Origin: Streptomyces cavernicola
GTDB taxonomy: Bacteria > Actinomycetota > Actinomycetes > Streptomycetales > Streptomycetaceae
Assembly: GCF_029968035.1 (NCBI RefSeq)
Contig: NZ_JASCIQ010000001.1
Coordinates: 1 to 64,000 of the forward strand
DNA length: 64,000 nucleotides
Direction of reading: 5' to 3'
Both the position numbers and the translations under genes were made by a program. Shown in pieces: positions 26,215-34,622 of the stretch. The number at the start of each line of letters is the position of its first letter. The stretch's first letter is position 1. The notes under the pieces are model-generated. The model was given only the letters and a program-made list of their open reading frames with translations, was not told where the DNA came from and did no database searches.

Positions 26215-27204
26215 TCACTCCGCGCACGCGAACTCCCGCACCCCGTCCACGAACCGCACCTCCGCCCGCCAGCCGAGCCCGGCCCGCAGCCGACCCGAGT
26301 CGGCGGTGACGTGCCGAACGTCGCCGAGCCGGTACGCGCCCGTGACGCGCGGCGCCGGGCCGCCGTGCGCCGCCGCCAGCTCCGCGGCCAGCTCGCCGAC
26401 GGTGTGCGGCTCCCCGCTGCCGGTGTTGTACGCGGTGAGCACCCCGCCCGCCGCATCCGCCTCCAGGGCCACGGCGTTGGCCGCCGCCACGTCCCGTACG
26501 TGCACGAAGTCCCGCCGCTGCGCCCCGTCCTCGTACACCGTCGGCGCCTCGCCGCGGGCAAGGGCCGAGCGGAAGAACGAGGCCACTCCCGCGTACGGGG
26601 TGTCGCGGGGCATCCGGGGTCCGTACACGTTGTGGTAGCGCAGCGAGACCGCCGCTCCCCCGGTGTCCCTGGCCCACGCCGCCGCCAGGTGCTCCTGGGC
26701 GACCTTGGTCGCGGCGTACACGTTCCGCGGGTCGACCGGCGCGTCCTCGGTGACGAGTCCCGGTGTCAGGAACGCCCCGCACCGCGGGCACCTCGGTTCG
26801 AAGCGGCCGGCGTCCAGGTCCTCGACGCTCCGGGGGCCGGGCCGTACCCGCCCGTGCCGTGCGCAGTCGTAGCGGCCCTCCCCGTACACGACCATCGAGC
26901 CCGCGAGGACGAGGCGGCGCACGCCCGCTTCGGCCATGGCGGCGAGCAGGACGGCGGTGCCGACGTCGTTGTGCGAGACGTAGTCGGGGGCGTCGGCGAT
27001 GCCCGTGCCGAGGCCGACCATCGCCGCCTGGTGGCAGACCGCGTCCACGCCGGACAGGGCGCGGGCCACAGCTTCCGGGTCCCGTACGTCCGCGCCGGGG
27101 TCGAGGCGGACGTCGTACGCGACGGGCTCGTGGCCGCGCGCGGCGAGCGCCTCGACGACATGGGATCCGATGAACCCGGCTCCGCCGGTGACCAGTACGC
27201 GCAT
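26215..27204 (-). CDS. NAD-dependent epimerase/dehydratase (sugar-nucleotide, extended SDR)
   Basis: 329 aa. Rossmann motif VTGGAGFIGSHV, catalytic VYAATK (YxxxK), GSMVVYG and RYHNVYGPRMPRDTPY place it with UDP-glucose 4-epimerase-like enzymes. Between strands it has an insert (about residues 115-150) with CARH and CPRCGAF, resembling a small zinc knuckle. The ATG at 27204 is chosen because the Rossmann strand begins immediately. It probably provides a sugar nucleotide for the glycosyltransferases of this locus. Confidence 0.88.
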   Translation of the reverse strand: MRVLVTGGAGFIGSHVVEALAARGHEPVAYDVRLDPGADVRDPEAVARALSGVDAVCHQAAMVGLGTGIADAPDYVSHNDVGTAVLLAAMAEAGVRRLVLAGSMVVYGEGRYDCARHGRVRPGPRSVEDLDAGRFEPRCPRCGAFLTPGLVTEDAPVDPRNVYAATKVAQEHLAAAWARDTGGAAVSLRYHNVYGPRMPRDTPYAGVASFFRSALARGEAPTVYEDGAQRRDFVHVRDVAAANAVALEADAAGGVLTAYNTGSGEPHTVGELAAELAAAHGGPAPRVTGAYRLGDVRHVTADSGRLRAGLGWRAEVRFVDGVREFACAE

Positions 27205-27380
27205 GCCGGGCACGCTAGGCCGTCGCGCTCGGTTCCAGCCGGGGGCGCGGCCCGCCGTCACGCTTCCGTAAGACGCAAGACGTAAGGCGTAAGTGAAGGA
27301 TCTTGGCCAGGCCCTCGACCATCGGACATAACAGCCATACCGTGGTAAAGAGGAGCGACTCGGACCCTAGGGGGTTCGCC

Positions 27381-28346
27381 ATGCTTGAAGAACTCGCCAT
27401 CGCTGCCGTAACGGCCGGATCCGCCGTGACCGTCTACTTCATGGCGGCGGCGAAGGTCGTGAAGCAGTACGAGCGGGGCGTGGTGCTGCGCCTTGGGCGG
27501 CTGCGCCGCCAGATTCGCGAGCCCGGGTTCACGCTGATCATCCCGATCGTCGACAGCCTCCGTAAGGTCAACATGCAGATCGTCACGATGCCCGTGCCGG
27601 CCCAGGAGGGCATCACGCGGGACAACGTCACGGTCTGTGTGGACGCGGTCGTGTACTTCAAGGTCGTCGAGGCCGACAAGGCCGTCGTGAACGTCGAGGA
27701 CTACCGTTTCGCGGTCTCGCAGATGGCGCAGACCTCGCTGCGGTCCATCATCGGCAAGAGCGACCTGGACGACCTGCTGTCCAACCGCGAGAAGCTCAAC
27801 CAGGGCCTGGAGCTGATGATCGACAGCCCGGCCGTGGGCTGGGGCGTGCAGATCGACCGCGTCGAGATCAAGGACGTGTCCCTGCCGGAGACCATGAAGC
27901 GGTCGATGGCCCGCCAGGCCGAGGCCGACCGTGAGCGCCGCGCCCGTGTCATCAACGCCGACGCCGAGCTGCAGGCCTCGAAGAAGCTCGCCGAGGCGGC
28001 GCACCAGATGGCGGACGAGCCGGCGGCGCTCCAACTCCGGCTGCTGCAGACCGTGGTGGCCGTCGCCGCCGAGAAGAACTCCACGCTCGTCCTGCCCTTC
28101 CCCGTCGAGCTGCTCCGCTTCCTGGAGCGCAGCACCCAGCAGGCAGCCGCACAGCCGGAGGCCGCACAGCCCGAGGCGCCGCACGCCGTGCCTCCGGGCC
28201 TCGTCCCCGAGGAGGTCCTGGACCAGATCAGGGACCAGGTCGGCGCCGCGGCCGCCGACGTGGACCCGCCGCGCAGCCTGACCCCGGTGCGCGACTCCGC
28301 CGACAGCTTGCCGGCCCCCGACCCCGGGACCACGTCCCGGACGTGA
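27381..28346 (+). CDS. Slipin/stomatin-like SPFH-domain membrane protein
   Basis: 321 aa. One N-terminal hydrophobic helix is followed by the SPFH/band-7 domain (KQYERGVVLRLGRL, GFTLIIPIVDSLRKVNM, DNVTVCVDAVVYFKV, TSLRSIIGKSDLDDLLSNRE), then a coiled-coil with RQAEADRERRAR and a Pro/Ala-rich tail. Slipins form membrane microdomains and often partner an NfeD protein, which is absent here. ATG at 27381 is preceded by AGGGGG with six-base spacing. Confidence 0.9.
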   Translation: MLEELAIAAVTAGSAVTVYFMAAAKVVKQYERGVVLRLGRLRRQIREPGFTLIIPIVDSLRKVNMQIVTMPVPAQEGITRDNVTVCVDAVVYFKVVEADKAVVNVEDYRFAVSQMAQTSLRSIIGKSDLDDLLSNREKLNQGLELMIDSPAVGWGVQIDRVEIKDVSLPETMKRSMARQAEADRERRARVINADAELQASKKLAEAAHQMADEPAALQLRLLQTVVAVAAEKNSTLVLPFPVELLRFLERSTQQAAAQPEAAQPEAPHAVPPGLVPEEVLDQIRDQVGAAAADVDPPRSLTPVRDSADSLPAPDPGTTSRT

Positions 28347-28420
28347 ACACCCCGTCGTACGGCGGCGATCGGGCCGACGTACGACGGCGGCCAGGCGACA
28401 GAGACCACCGTGGGCGCCGG

Positions 28421-29011
28421 TCAGTACCGGCCGCCTCCGCCGAACCGCTGCGCCACGGCCTGTTCGAGGGTCAGGCCGCTCGCGTCGTCGTCCGGTTCGA
28501 GGAAGGCGTGAATGACGGCGAGGGCGAGGGTGCCCATCAGGGAGCGGCCGCGGGCGTGGTCGACGACGCCCGAGTCCGGGTCGCCCATAGCCCGCAGCGT
28601 CGTGCCGTCGTTGGTCGCGGACAGCGCGTCGGCCAGGTCGTCCAGGGTGAGCCCCGGACGCAGCCGCAGCCCGCGCTGCTTGAGGACGTCCGCGTACAGC
28701 TCCTTCCACGAGCCGAGGTAGTCCCGGTAGATCCCGGCGACGATCTGCGCCACCTCCTCGTCGCCGTCCGCGGCGGGCATGAGGGCGAGACCGAGGCGTA
28801 CGGAGGGCAGTTCGACGCCGTCGGCGGCGTGCCGGTAGGAGATGTCGTGGACGGCGCGCACGAACTCGGCGCCGCTGCGCCCGTGCACCAGCCGGCGCAG
28901 GGTCTCGGCGCGCTGCGCGCGGAACTCCGGCCGGTAGTTCTCCTTCCACACCGCGAAGTTGATGAGGTCGACGACGAAGTTCGCGTGCGGGTCCCAGCGG
29001 TCCCTGAGCAT
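28421..29011 (-). CDS. TetR-like ligand-binding domain protein without a visible DNA-binding domain (possible remnant)
   Basis: 196 aa, all alpha-helical by composition. Stretches such as FRAQRAETLRRLV and RPGLTLDDLADALSATNDG look like the C-terminal effector domain of TetR regulators. There is no N-terminal helix-turn-helix. Immediately upstream (29040-29190) sits a copy of the dispersed repeat, and the frame stays open into it. An N-terminal part may thus have been replaced by the repeat, leaving either a pseudogene or a short protein. I am unsure of the function. Confidence 0.5.
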   Translation of the reverse strand: MLRDRWDPHANFVVDLINFAVWKENYRPEFRAQRAETLRRLVHGRSGAEFVRAVHDISYRHAADGVELPSVRLGLALMPAADGDEEVAQIVAGIYRDYLGSWKELYADVLKQRGLRLRPGLTLDDLADALSATNDGTTLRAMGDPDSGVVDHARGRSLMGTLALAVIHAFLEPDDDASGLTLEQAVAQRFGGGGRY

Positions 29012-29039
29012 CGACTCCGCGCGGCCGTCGCGCGGGAAC

Positions 29040-29190
29040 GGCGCCCGGAGGGGCGCGAGGAACTGCGCGACCAGCCACGACGGCGCGGCAGTCGAAAGAC
29101 GGGCCGGGGGCCGGGGCGGAGCCCCGCAGCCGACGGCAGCCGCATATCGGACACAGCCGGGAAGGGGCGGGGTGGGGAAGAGAAAGGTCG
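29040..29190. repeat. Dispersed intergenic repeat, copy 4
   Basis: Contains the GGGGCGCGAGGAACTGCGCG block (near 29055), GGGGCCGGGGCGGAGCCCC, and AGCCGCATATCGGACACAGCCGGGAAGGGGCGGG, the last matching 22395-22435. It lies between the TetR-like gene and the mgtE stop. Confidence 0.75.
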
Positions 29191-29191
29191 T

Positions 29192-30583
29192 TCAGACGCC
29201 GAGGACCGCCTTCGCAGTGAGGAAGTACAGGATCAACCCCGTCGCGTCGACCAGCGTCGTCACCATCGGAGCCGACACCACCGCAGGGTCGATCCTCAAC
29301 CGCTTCGCGAGCAACGGCATCGTCCCCCCGATCGTCGCCGCCCACCCACAGATCAGCACAAGCGTGATCCCCACGACGACCGCCACGTCCGCCCCCACGA
29401 ACAGCGTGCCCACGATCACGCCGAGGACCGCGAGCAGTCCGCCGAGCACCAACCCCACCCGGCACTCCCGCCAGATCACTTTCAGCAGGTCGGACCCGCG
29501 GACCTCCCCGACTGCGAGGGCGCGTACGCAGGCCGTGGCGGCCTGGGCCCCCGCGTTGCCGCCCGCGCCGATCAGCATCGGGATGAACACGGCGAGCGAG
29601 GCGACCTGTTCGAGGGTGCCCTCGAAGGCCTGCGTGACGCTGACCGTCAGCGTCGCGGCGACGAGCAGCAGGCTCAGCCACAGCGCCCGGTAGCGGGCCA
29701 ACTGCCAGACGGAGGCGGCCATGTAGTGCCCGGCCCAGGGCGCGGACCCGGACTGCCGCGCGACGTCCTCCGTGTCGGCGGCCTCGATCACCTCGACCGC
29801 GTCGTCGATGGTGAGCAGCCCCACGAGCCGCTGCTCGCTGTCGACGACCGGCAGGTTCAGGTCGTTCGTCTCGCGCATCAGGCGCGCCGCCTGCTCGGCG
29901 GAGTCGGTGGCGTACGCGTACGCGGGCTCGGTGACGACGAGTGCGGAGACGAGCGTCTCGGGCGGGTTGAGGACGAGTTCGCGCAGCTCGACGATGCCGG
30001 TGAGGCGGCGCGTGTGGTCGACGACGGGCAGCGTGTAGACCGTCTCCGCCTCGTTGCCCTCGGCGAGGACGACGCCCAGGGCCTGCCCGACGGTGAGGTC
30101 CTGGCCGAGCGCGACCACCTCGGGGGTCATGTAGCGGCCGGCGGAGCCCTCCGGATAGCCGAGGAGCGCGGCCGTCATACGGCGCTGGTGCGAGCTGAGC
30201 CCGGCGAGGACCCGCTTGGCGACCTTCGCCGGGGCCTCGCGGAGCATCCGGGCCCGGTCGTCGGGGTCCATGGCCTCGACGAGTTCGAGGAACGACTGGT
30301 CGCGCAGGCCCTGCAGGATCTGCTGCTGGTCGACCGGCTCCAGCTCCTCGAAGACCGTCAGGGCGCGGTCCTTGTCGAGCAGCCGGAAGGCCATGCCGGC
30401 GGCGGGTGCGTCCATGCGGGCCAGTTCGTCGGCGATGACGTGCGGCGGGTTGGTCTCCAGCCACTCCAGGGCGGCGTGCAGCTCCTGGTTCTGCACGAGG
30501 TCCTGCAGGGAGCGCTCGTCCAGCCGCCCGTCGAACTCGGGGCGCTCGGGGCGCGGCTCTTCGGGCAGCGAGGTGTGCGGCAT
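29192..30583 (-). CDS. mgtE: Magnesium transporter MgtE
   Basis: 463 aa. Cytoplasmic MgtE N-domain (superhelical, GLSSHQRRMTAALLGYPEGSAGRYM at its end), two CBS domains (about residues 145-265), a plug helix and five C-terminal membrane helices with AVFIPMLIGAGGNAGAQAAT, the conserved Mg2+ pore region. The N-domain and CBS pair gate the channel by cytosolic Mg2+. GAGGA precedes the ATG by six bases. It is monocistronic. Confidence 0.93.
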   Translation of the reverse strand: MPHTSLPEEPRPERPEFDGRLDERSLQDLVQNQELHAALEWLETNPPHVIADELARMDAPAAGMAFRLLDKDRALTVFEELEPVDQQQILQGLRDQSFLELVEAMDPDDRARMLREAPAKVAKRVLAGLSSHQRRMTAALLGYPEGSAGRYMTPEVVALGQDLTVGQALGVVLAEGNEAETVYTLPVVDHTRRLTGIVELRELVLNPPETLVSALVVTEPAYAYATDSAEQAARLMRETNDLNLPVVDSEQRLVGLLTIDDAVEVIEAADTEDVARQSGSAPWAGHYMAASVWQLARYRALWLSLLLVAATLTVSVTQAFEGTLEQVASLAVFIPMLIGAGGNAGAQAATACVRALAVGEVRGSDLLKVIWRECRVGLVLGGLLAVLGVIVGTLFVGADVAVVVGITLVLICGWAATIGGTMPLLAKRLRIDPAVVSAPMVTTLVDATGLILYFLTAKAVLGV

Positions 30584-30987
30584 GCCAGATCCTCAGGAGA
30601 GACAAGTCCTCGGCGGGACAAGGGAGTTCGGGGCAGATCGGGGCAGATCGAGGAAGTTCGGGAAGGCGCGCAGAAGCGCCGGGCAGGCACCGCACGCGCC
30701 GCCCCGCGGCGCGCTCAGCGCAGGCCGGGGGCCGGGTTCTGGAGGAGGTGGGCGCCACGCCTCGGGTGACCGGTCGGGTGACTGGGAGGTTCGCCGCGCA
30801 TCGCAGCACCACCTCCGTATCCCGCGTCCGACGCATTCCACGCGCGCCGGCCGCAGCGGACGCGCCGGTGCAGCGTACATCGAGCGGCTGAACACCCCGC
30901 AGACCGGGTCTTTCGGGCACCCGCTCCCGCACCCGTTCCGGTAGCCGCGGCAAGCGGGGCGCGTCCCCGCCGTCCCATACTTGACGC
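30584..30987. other. Divergent intergenic region mgtE / AraC-type regulator
   Basis: 404 bp. Near mgtE it has short direct repeats (GGGGCAGATC twice, GAAGTTCGGG-like words). I looked for an Mg2+-responsive leader structure and found no convincing long hairpin. The remainder holds nothing I can name. Confidence 0.4.
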
Positions 30988-31902
30988 ATGGCGTCCCGCA
31001 AGAAGGCCGTACGGGAGGAGCAGGGGACCGTGGACGGCGAGTCCCTGGAGTTCGTACGGGCCTCGCCGGGGGTCGAGGGGGTCGTGTCGGCGGTCGGGTA
31101 CCGGGCCTCGGGCCTGACACCCGGGCTGCACATCGGGATGCCGTCCCCGTATCTGACGCTGATCTTCTCCTTCGACGGGCCGGTGACGACCGGGCTCACC
31201 CCGCAGCAGGCCGTCGGGGGCGACGCGGCGCGGACCGACATCGTGGTGGGCGCGCTGCAGCAGGGCCCGGCGTACGTGGTGCAGCCCGAGCGGCAGGCCG
31301 GCATCCAGCTCGCCGTGCACCCGCTGGCGGCCCGTGCGCTGTTCGGGGCGCCCGCGGCGGAGCTGACCGATGAGCCGGTGACCTCGGGGGCGGACCTGCT
31401 TGGCGCACGGGCCGAGGCGGTGCGGCAGCAGCTGGCGGAGCAGGCCGACTGGGCGGACCGGTTCGCGACGCTGTCGGCGTACCTGCGGGCGCGGGCGGCC
31501 GGAGCCGGGCGTACGGAGCGGGTACGGCCCGAGGTGGCGGAGGCCTGGGCCTGGCTGGCCCGGCACCGGGGCGCGGGCACGCTGCACGGTCTTGCCGGGC
31601 ACGTGGCGCTCAGCCCGCGCCGCCTGACGGCGCTGTTCCGCGCGGAGACCGGGGTGACGCCCAAGCAGGCGGCGGGCCTGATGCGGTTCGAGCACGCGAA
31701 GGCGGCCCTGGTGCGTGCGGTCGTACGGGGCGAGGCCCTCGACCTGGCGGGCGTGGCGGCGGACTGCGGCTACTACGACCACTCGCACCTGGTACGGGAT
31801 TTCCGCCGCTTCGCGGGGGCGAGTCCGACCGCCTGGTTGGCCGAAGAGTGCCGGAATATCCAAGCCGGGGGCCATAGGAACGGTGAAGGCTTGGAGCCAT
31901 GA
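30988..31902 (+). CDS. AraC family transcriptional regulator
   Basis: 304 aa. The N-terminal cupin-like sensor domain contains GLTPGLHIGMPSPYLTLIFSF. The C-terminal double helix-turn-helix reads GLAGHVALSPRRLTALFRAETGVTPKQ and AADCGYYDHSHLVRDFRRFAGASPTAW, the classic AraC signature. It overlaps the downstream VOC gene by ATGA, so the pair is co-expressed and the VOC protein may act on or bind the effector. Confidence 0.9.
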   Translation: MASRKKAVREEQGTVDGESLEFVRASPGVEGVVSAVGYRASGLTPGLHIGMPSPYLTLIFSFDGPVTTGLTPQQAVGGDAARTDIVVGALQQGPAYVVQPERQAGIQLAVHPLAARALFGAPAAELTDEPVTSGADLLGARAEAVRQQLAEQADWADRFATLSAYLRARAAGAGRTERVRPEVAEAWAWLARHRGAGTLHGLAGHVALSPRRLTALFRAETGVTPKQAAGLMRFEHAKAALVRAVVRGEALDLAGVAADCGYYDHSHLVRDFRRFAGASPTAWLAEECRNIQAGGHRNGEGLEP

Positions 31903-32372
31903 ACACTACACAGAGCAGTTCGCAGAGCATGTCGGAGAGCGCGTCGGAGACCCCTTCCGCGGATGGACGGCCCGCGCCCACCGTGTGGCCCACACTCCAG
32001 GCACACGACGCCCCCGCCCTGATCGACTTCCTCGTCGACACCGTCGGCTTCGAGCGCACCGCCGTCTACGAGGACGGCGGCAAGGTGGCCCACGCTCAGC
32101 TCGACTGGCCGGAGGGCGGCGGCATCATGCTCGGCTCGTACGACCCGGAGCACAAGCAGTGGTCGGTGGAGCCGGGGACGCTCGGCGCGTACGTCGTGAC
32201 GGAGCGCGTCGACGAGCTGTACGAGCGGTTGACTGCGCCCGGTTCCGGGGTGCGGATTCTGCGGGAGATCGAGGATCAGCCGTACGGGAGCCGGGAGTTC
32301 GCGATCACCGATCCGGAGGGCAACAAGTGGTCCTTCGGCACGTATCGGGGGGCGCCTCGGCGGTCCGCGTAG
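31899..32372 (+). CDS. VOC (glyoxalase/bleomycin-resistance) family protein
   Basis: 157 aa. After a Ser-rich 25-residue tail there is a single betaalphabetabetabeta pair with LQAHDAPALIDFLVDTVGFE, HAQLDWPEGGGIMLG and the metal-ligand-like REFAITDPEGNKWSFGTY. It is closest to PhnB-like/uncharacterised VOC proteins. It is coupled to the AraC regulator. Confidence 0.82.
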   Translation: MNTTQSSSQSMSESASETPSADGRPAPTVWPTLQAHDAPALIDFLVDTVGFERTAVYEDGGKVAHAQLDWPEGGGIMLGSYDPEHKQWSVEPGTLGAYVVTERVDELYERLTAPGSGVRILREIEDQPYGSREFAITDPEGNKWSFGTYRGAPRRSA

Positions 32373-32395
32373 CGTGCGGTGCGGGCTGATTCTCT

Positions 32396-32475
32396 CGTTC
32401 GCCCCTCCCGCCGTCGTGGCTGGTCGCGCAGTTCCCCGCGCCCCTGTCGGGGCTGATTCAGCCCCTCCGGTGGGT
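32396..32475. repeat. Dispersed intergenic repeat, copy 5 (inverted), forming the end of the PPTase gene
   Basis: GCCGTCGTGGCTGGTCGCGC and GTTCCCCGCGCCCCTGTCGGGGC are the reverse complement of the block seen in copies 1-4. It continues into CCCCTCCGGTG, whose complement supplies the last codons and TGA of the leftward phosphopantetheinyl transferase. Confidence 0.75.
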
Positions 32476-33198
32476 CCGGCTGAGCTGCACCGCGCAGGCT
32501 GCCGCGTACCCCTCGGGTGGCTCCACGTCCGCGAGCGCCCAGCCGGGCACGGGCTCCGGGGCCGGGTCCGGGCCGGTTCCGACGAACGTGTCGCGCAGGC
32601 CGTCGGCCGTGACGCCCTCGCCCGTGCCCTTCAGGCAGGCCTCCTTGCGGGTCCAGCAGCGGGTGAACGCCGTGCTGCGCGGCGGGCCCGGGGGCAGGCC
32701 GGCCAACTCCGCGCGCTCGCGCGGGTGCAGGGACGCCGCCACGTCGTCCACGAGCCCGTCGTCCGCGAGGAGTTCGAGGTCGACGCCGACGGGACGCTCG
32801 GCGAGGGCGACCAGGGCGCGGTCCCCCGAGTGCGAGAGCGAGAAGTGAACGGGCGCGCCCGGCAGGGCCGGGCGGCCGTGCGGGGCGCCGCAGCCGGCGC
32901 AGGGTTCGCGGACGAAGCGCAGGGCGGCCGGATCGCGGTCGAGACGCGCGCCGAGCCGCCGCCGCAGCAGGGCGTGCGCGGCGACGTAGAGCAGCCGGTC
33001 GGCGGGACGGCGCAGCCGCTCGGCGCGGGCCCGCTCACCGGCGTCGAGCAGCGCGTGGCCATCGGACCCCTCGGCCGCCTCCGTGAGCCACAACTCCACG
33101 CCGCCGTCGGCGCGTTGGAGGCCAGAGGGCACGCGCAGCCGCCGGTCCTCGAAGGGACCGGGGACGGGAGCGGGGGCGGGTCCGGCTGTGGCGGTCAT
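32458..33198 (-). CDS. 4'-phosphopantetheinyl transferase (Sfp-type)
   Basis: 246-aa Sfp/AcpT-like enzyme that moves phosphopantetheine from CoA to carrier proteins. Motifs: VHFSLSHSGD (about residue 117), VGVDLE (Asp140/Glu142, Mg ligands) and CWTRKEACLKGTGEG (about residues 181-195). A Cys pair (EPCAGCGAPHG) is typical of the actinobacterial subgroup. No carrier-protein or NRPS/PKS gene is near, so it probably serves in trans. The ATG lies only about 21 bp from a long (TCAG)n tract, an unusual 5' context. Confidence 0.9.
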   Translation of the reverse strand: MTATAGPAPAPVPGPFEDRRLRVPSGLQRADGGVELWLTEAAEGSDGHALLDAGERARAERLRRPADRLLYVAAHALLRRRLGARLDRDPAALRFVREPCAGCGAPHGRPALPGAPVHFSLSHSGDRALVALAERPVGVDLELLADDGLVDDVAASLHPRERAELAGLPPGPPRSTAFTRCWTRKEACLKGTGEGVTADGLRDTFVGTGPDPAPEPVPGWALADVEPPEGYAAACAVQLSRTHRRG

Positions 33199-33219
33199 CG
33201 GTCGAGCTCCTTGAGGCAG

Positions 33220-33310
33220 GTCAGTCAGTCAGTCAGTCAGTCAGTCAGTCAGTCAGTCAGTCAGTCAGTCAGTCAGTCAGTCAGTCAGTCAGTCAGTCAG
33301 TCAGTCAGTC
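33220..33310. repeat. Tetranucleotide microsatellite (GTCA)n, about 22.75 units
   Basis: 91 bp of uninterrupted GTCA/TCAG repeats in the divergent gap between the phosphopantetheinyl transferase (start 33198) and a VOC gene (start 33389). It is perfect over its whole length and of far lower GC (50%) than the surroundings. Confidence 0.95.
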
Positions 33311-33388
33311 GACAGCGTGCCACCGTCGGCTGCCGCGGTGTCCGTTTCCTTCAAGACCGGTACGGGCGCCCGGCCCTAGCGTCACCCC

Positions 33389-33823
33389 ATGACCACAAGC
33401 ACAAGCACACCCACGCCCCGATTCGACCTCATCGGACTCGTCGTCTCCGATATGGCCGCGTCCGTCGCCTTCTACCGCAGGCTCGGCCTCGCGTTCCCCG
33501 AGGGCGCCGAGCAGGCACCGCACGTGGAGGCGGCGCTCCCCGGCGGGCTCCGCTTCGCGCTCGACACCGAGGCCACCGTCCGCTCCTTCGCCCCCGACTG
33601 GCGGCCGCCCGTCTCCGCGGGCCGCGCCGGCCTCGCCTTCCTGTGCGCGGACCCGGCGGCGGTCGACTCGACGTACGAAGAGCTGGTCGACGCCGGGTAC
33701 GACGGCGCCCTGAAGCCCTTCGACGCGTTCTGGGGGCAGCGCTACGCGACCGTGCTCGACCCCGACGGCCAGAGCGTCGACCTGTTCGCACCGCTGCCGG
33801 GTGCGGTCACGGACGGCGGCTGA
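33389..33823 (+). CDS. VOC family protein
   Basis: 144 aa, single-domain vicinal-oxygen-chelate protein: [22 protein letters not shown] at the N-terminus, [16 protein letters not shown], and [18 protein letters not shown] at the C-terminus. Its role (glyoxalase-like or antibiotic sequestration) is not decidable. Its 3' end overlaps the convergent AraC-type gene by 17 bp. Confidence 0.85.
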   Translation: MTTSTSTPTPRFDLIGLVVSDMAASVAFYRRLGLAFPEGAEQAPHVEAALPGGLRFALDTEATVRSFAPDWRPPVSAGRAGLAFLCADPAAVDSTYEELVDAGYDGALKPFDAFWGQRYATVLDPDGQSVDLFAPLPGAVTDGG

Positions 33824-34538
33824 GCAGCTCGGTGAGGCGCAGCCCCGTCAACTCCCGCACGTCGCGCGCCAGATGGGCCTGGTCCGCGTACCCGGCGACG
33901 GCGGCCGTCTCCGCGTCCGGCAGGCCGGAGCGGGCCAGAGCCAGGGCGCGCTGCAGTCGGAGCACCCTGGCGAGGGTCTTCGGGCCGTAGCCGAACGCGG
34001 CGAGGGCGTGCCGGTGCAGGCGGCGCGCCCCGAGCCCGAGGGCGTCGGCGGTCGCGCCGACCGTACGGCCCTCGGCCAGGGACGCCACGACGCGGAGCAG
34101 AACAGGGTCCGGGTGCGGGCGGTCCGCGCCGTGTTCCAGGGCGAGCGCCTCCAGGGCCGAGGCGGGGTCGGGGGCGGCGTCGACCCGCGCGGTCAGGTTC
34201 CGTACCCGCGCGGCCGGCCACAGGTCAGCCAAGTCGACCCGCCGGTCGCGGAGTTCGTGGGCGGGCACGCCGAGCAGGGCGGGCGCCGTGCCGGGTGCGA
34301 ACCGGAGTCCGACGATGGTCGGCCCGCCTTCCCCGGCCGGGGCGTACGCGCGGGTGTCGGGGCCCGCGACGAAGAGCCGGCCCTCGGTCCAGAGCAGGTC
34401 CATGCAGCCGTCGGGCAGGACGGGGTACGGCGCGGTCCACGGACCCCGTGGGGGTTCTTGCCGTGAACCCGGCGGGGGCACAGGCCGCTTGCTCCACAGC
34501 ACCGCGCCCTCGTACCGCGAGGGGCGCTCCTCGTACAT
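33807..34538 (-). CDS. AraC family transcriptional regulator (DUF6597-type N-terminus)
   Basis: 243 aa. The N-terminal domain has [23 protein letters not shown] and [20 protein letters not shown], typical of a common actinobacterial AraC subgroup. The C-terminal HTH has [34 protein letters not shown] and [19 protein letters not shown]. It converges with the VOC gene, forming a second AraC/VOC pair in this window. Confidence 0.87.
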   Translation of the reverse strand: MYEERPSRYEGAVLWSKRPVPPPGSRQEPPRGPWTAPYPVLPDGCMDLLWTEGRLFVAGPDTRAYAPAGEGGPTIVGLRFAPGTAPALLGVPAHELRDRRVDLADLWPAARVRNLTARVDAAPDPASALEALALEHGADRPHPDPVLLRVVASLAEGRTVGATADALGLGARRLHRHALAAFGYGPKTLARVLRLQRALALARSGLPDAETAAVAGYADQAHLARDVRELTGLRLTELLSRRP

Positions 34539-34622
34539 GCCGCCGAGGCTACGCCGCCGAACGGACCGGGCAGGCGGATCGGGTCGGGTCGGGTCGCGCA
34601 GCCGGGGCGGGGCTAGGGGACG

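Noticed and set aside
30584-30987. Mg2+ riboswitch before mgtE
   Set aside because: I looked for a long structured leader and found only short direct repeats; there was not enough to claim a riboswitch.
27258-31664. Open reading frame of 1,468 codons on the minus strand
   Set aside because: It runs across slipin, TetR-like, mgtE and AraC-type genes in a wrong frame. Its translation is Arg/Gly/Pro-rich without domain signatures, an artefact of high GC.
33220-33310. CRISPR array
   Set aside because: The repeat is a simple tetranucleotide without spacers and there are no cas genes in the window.
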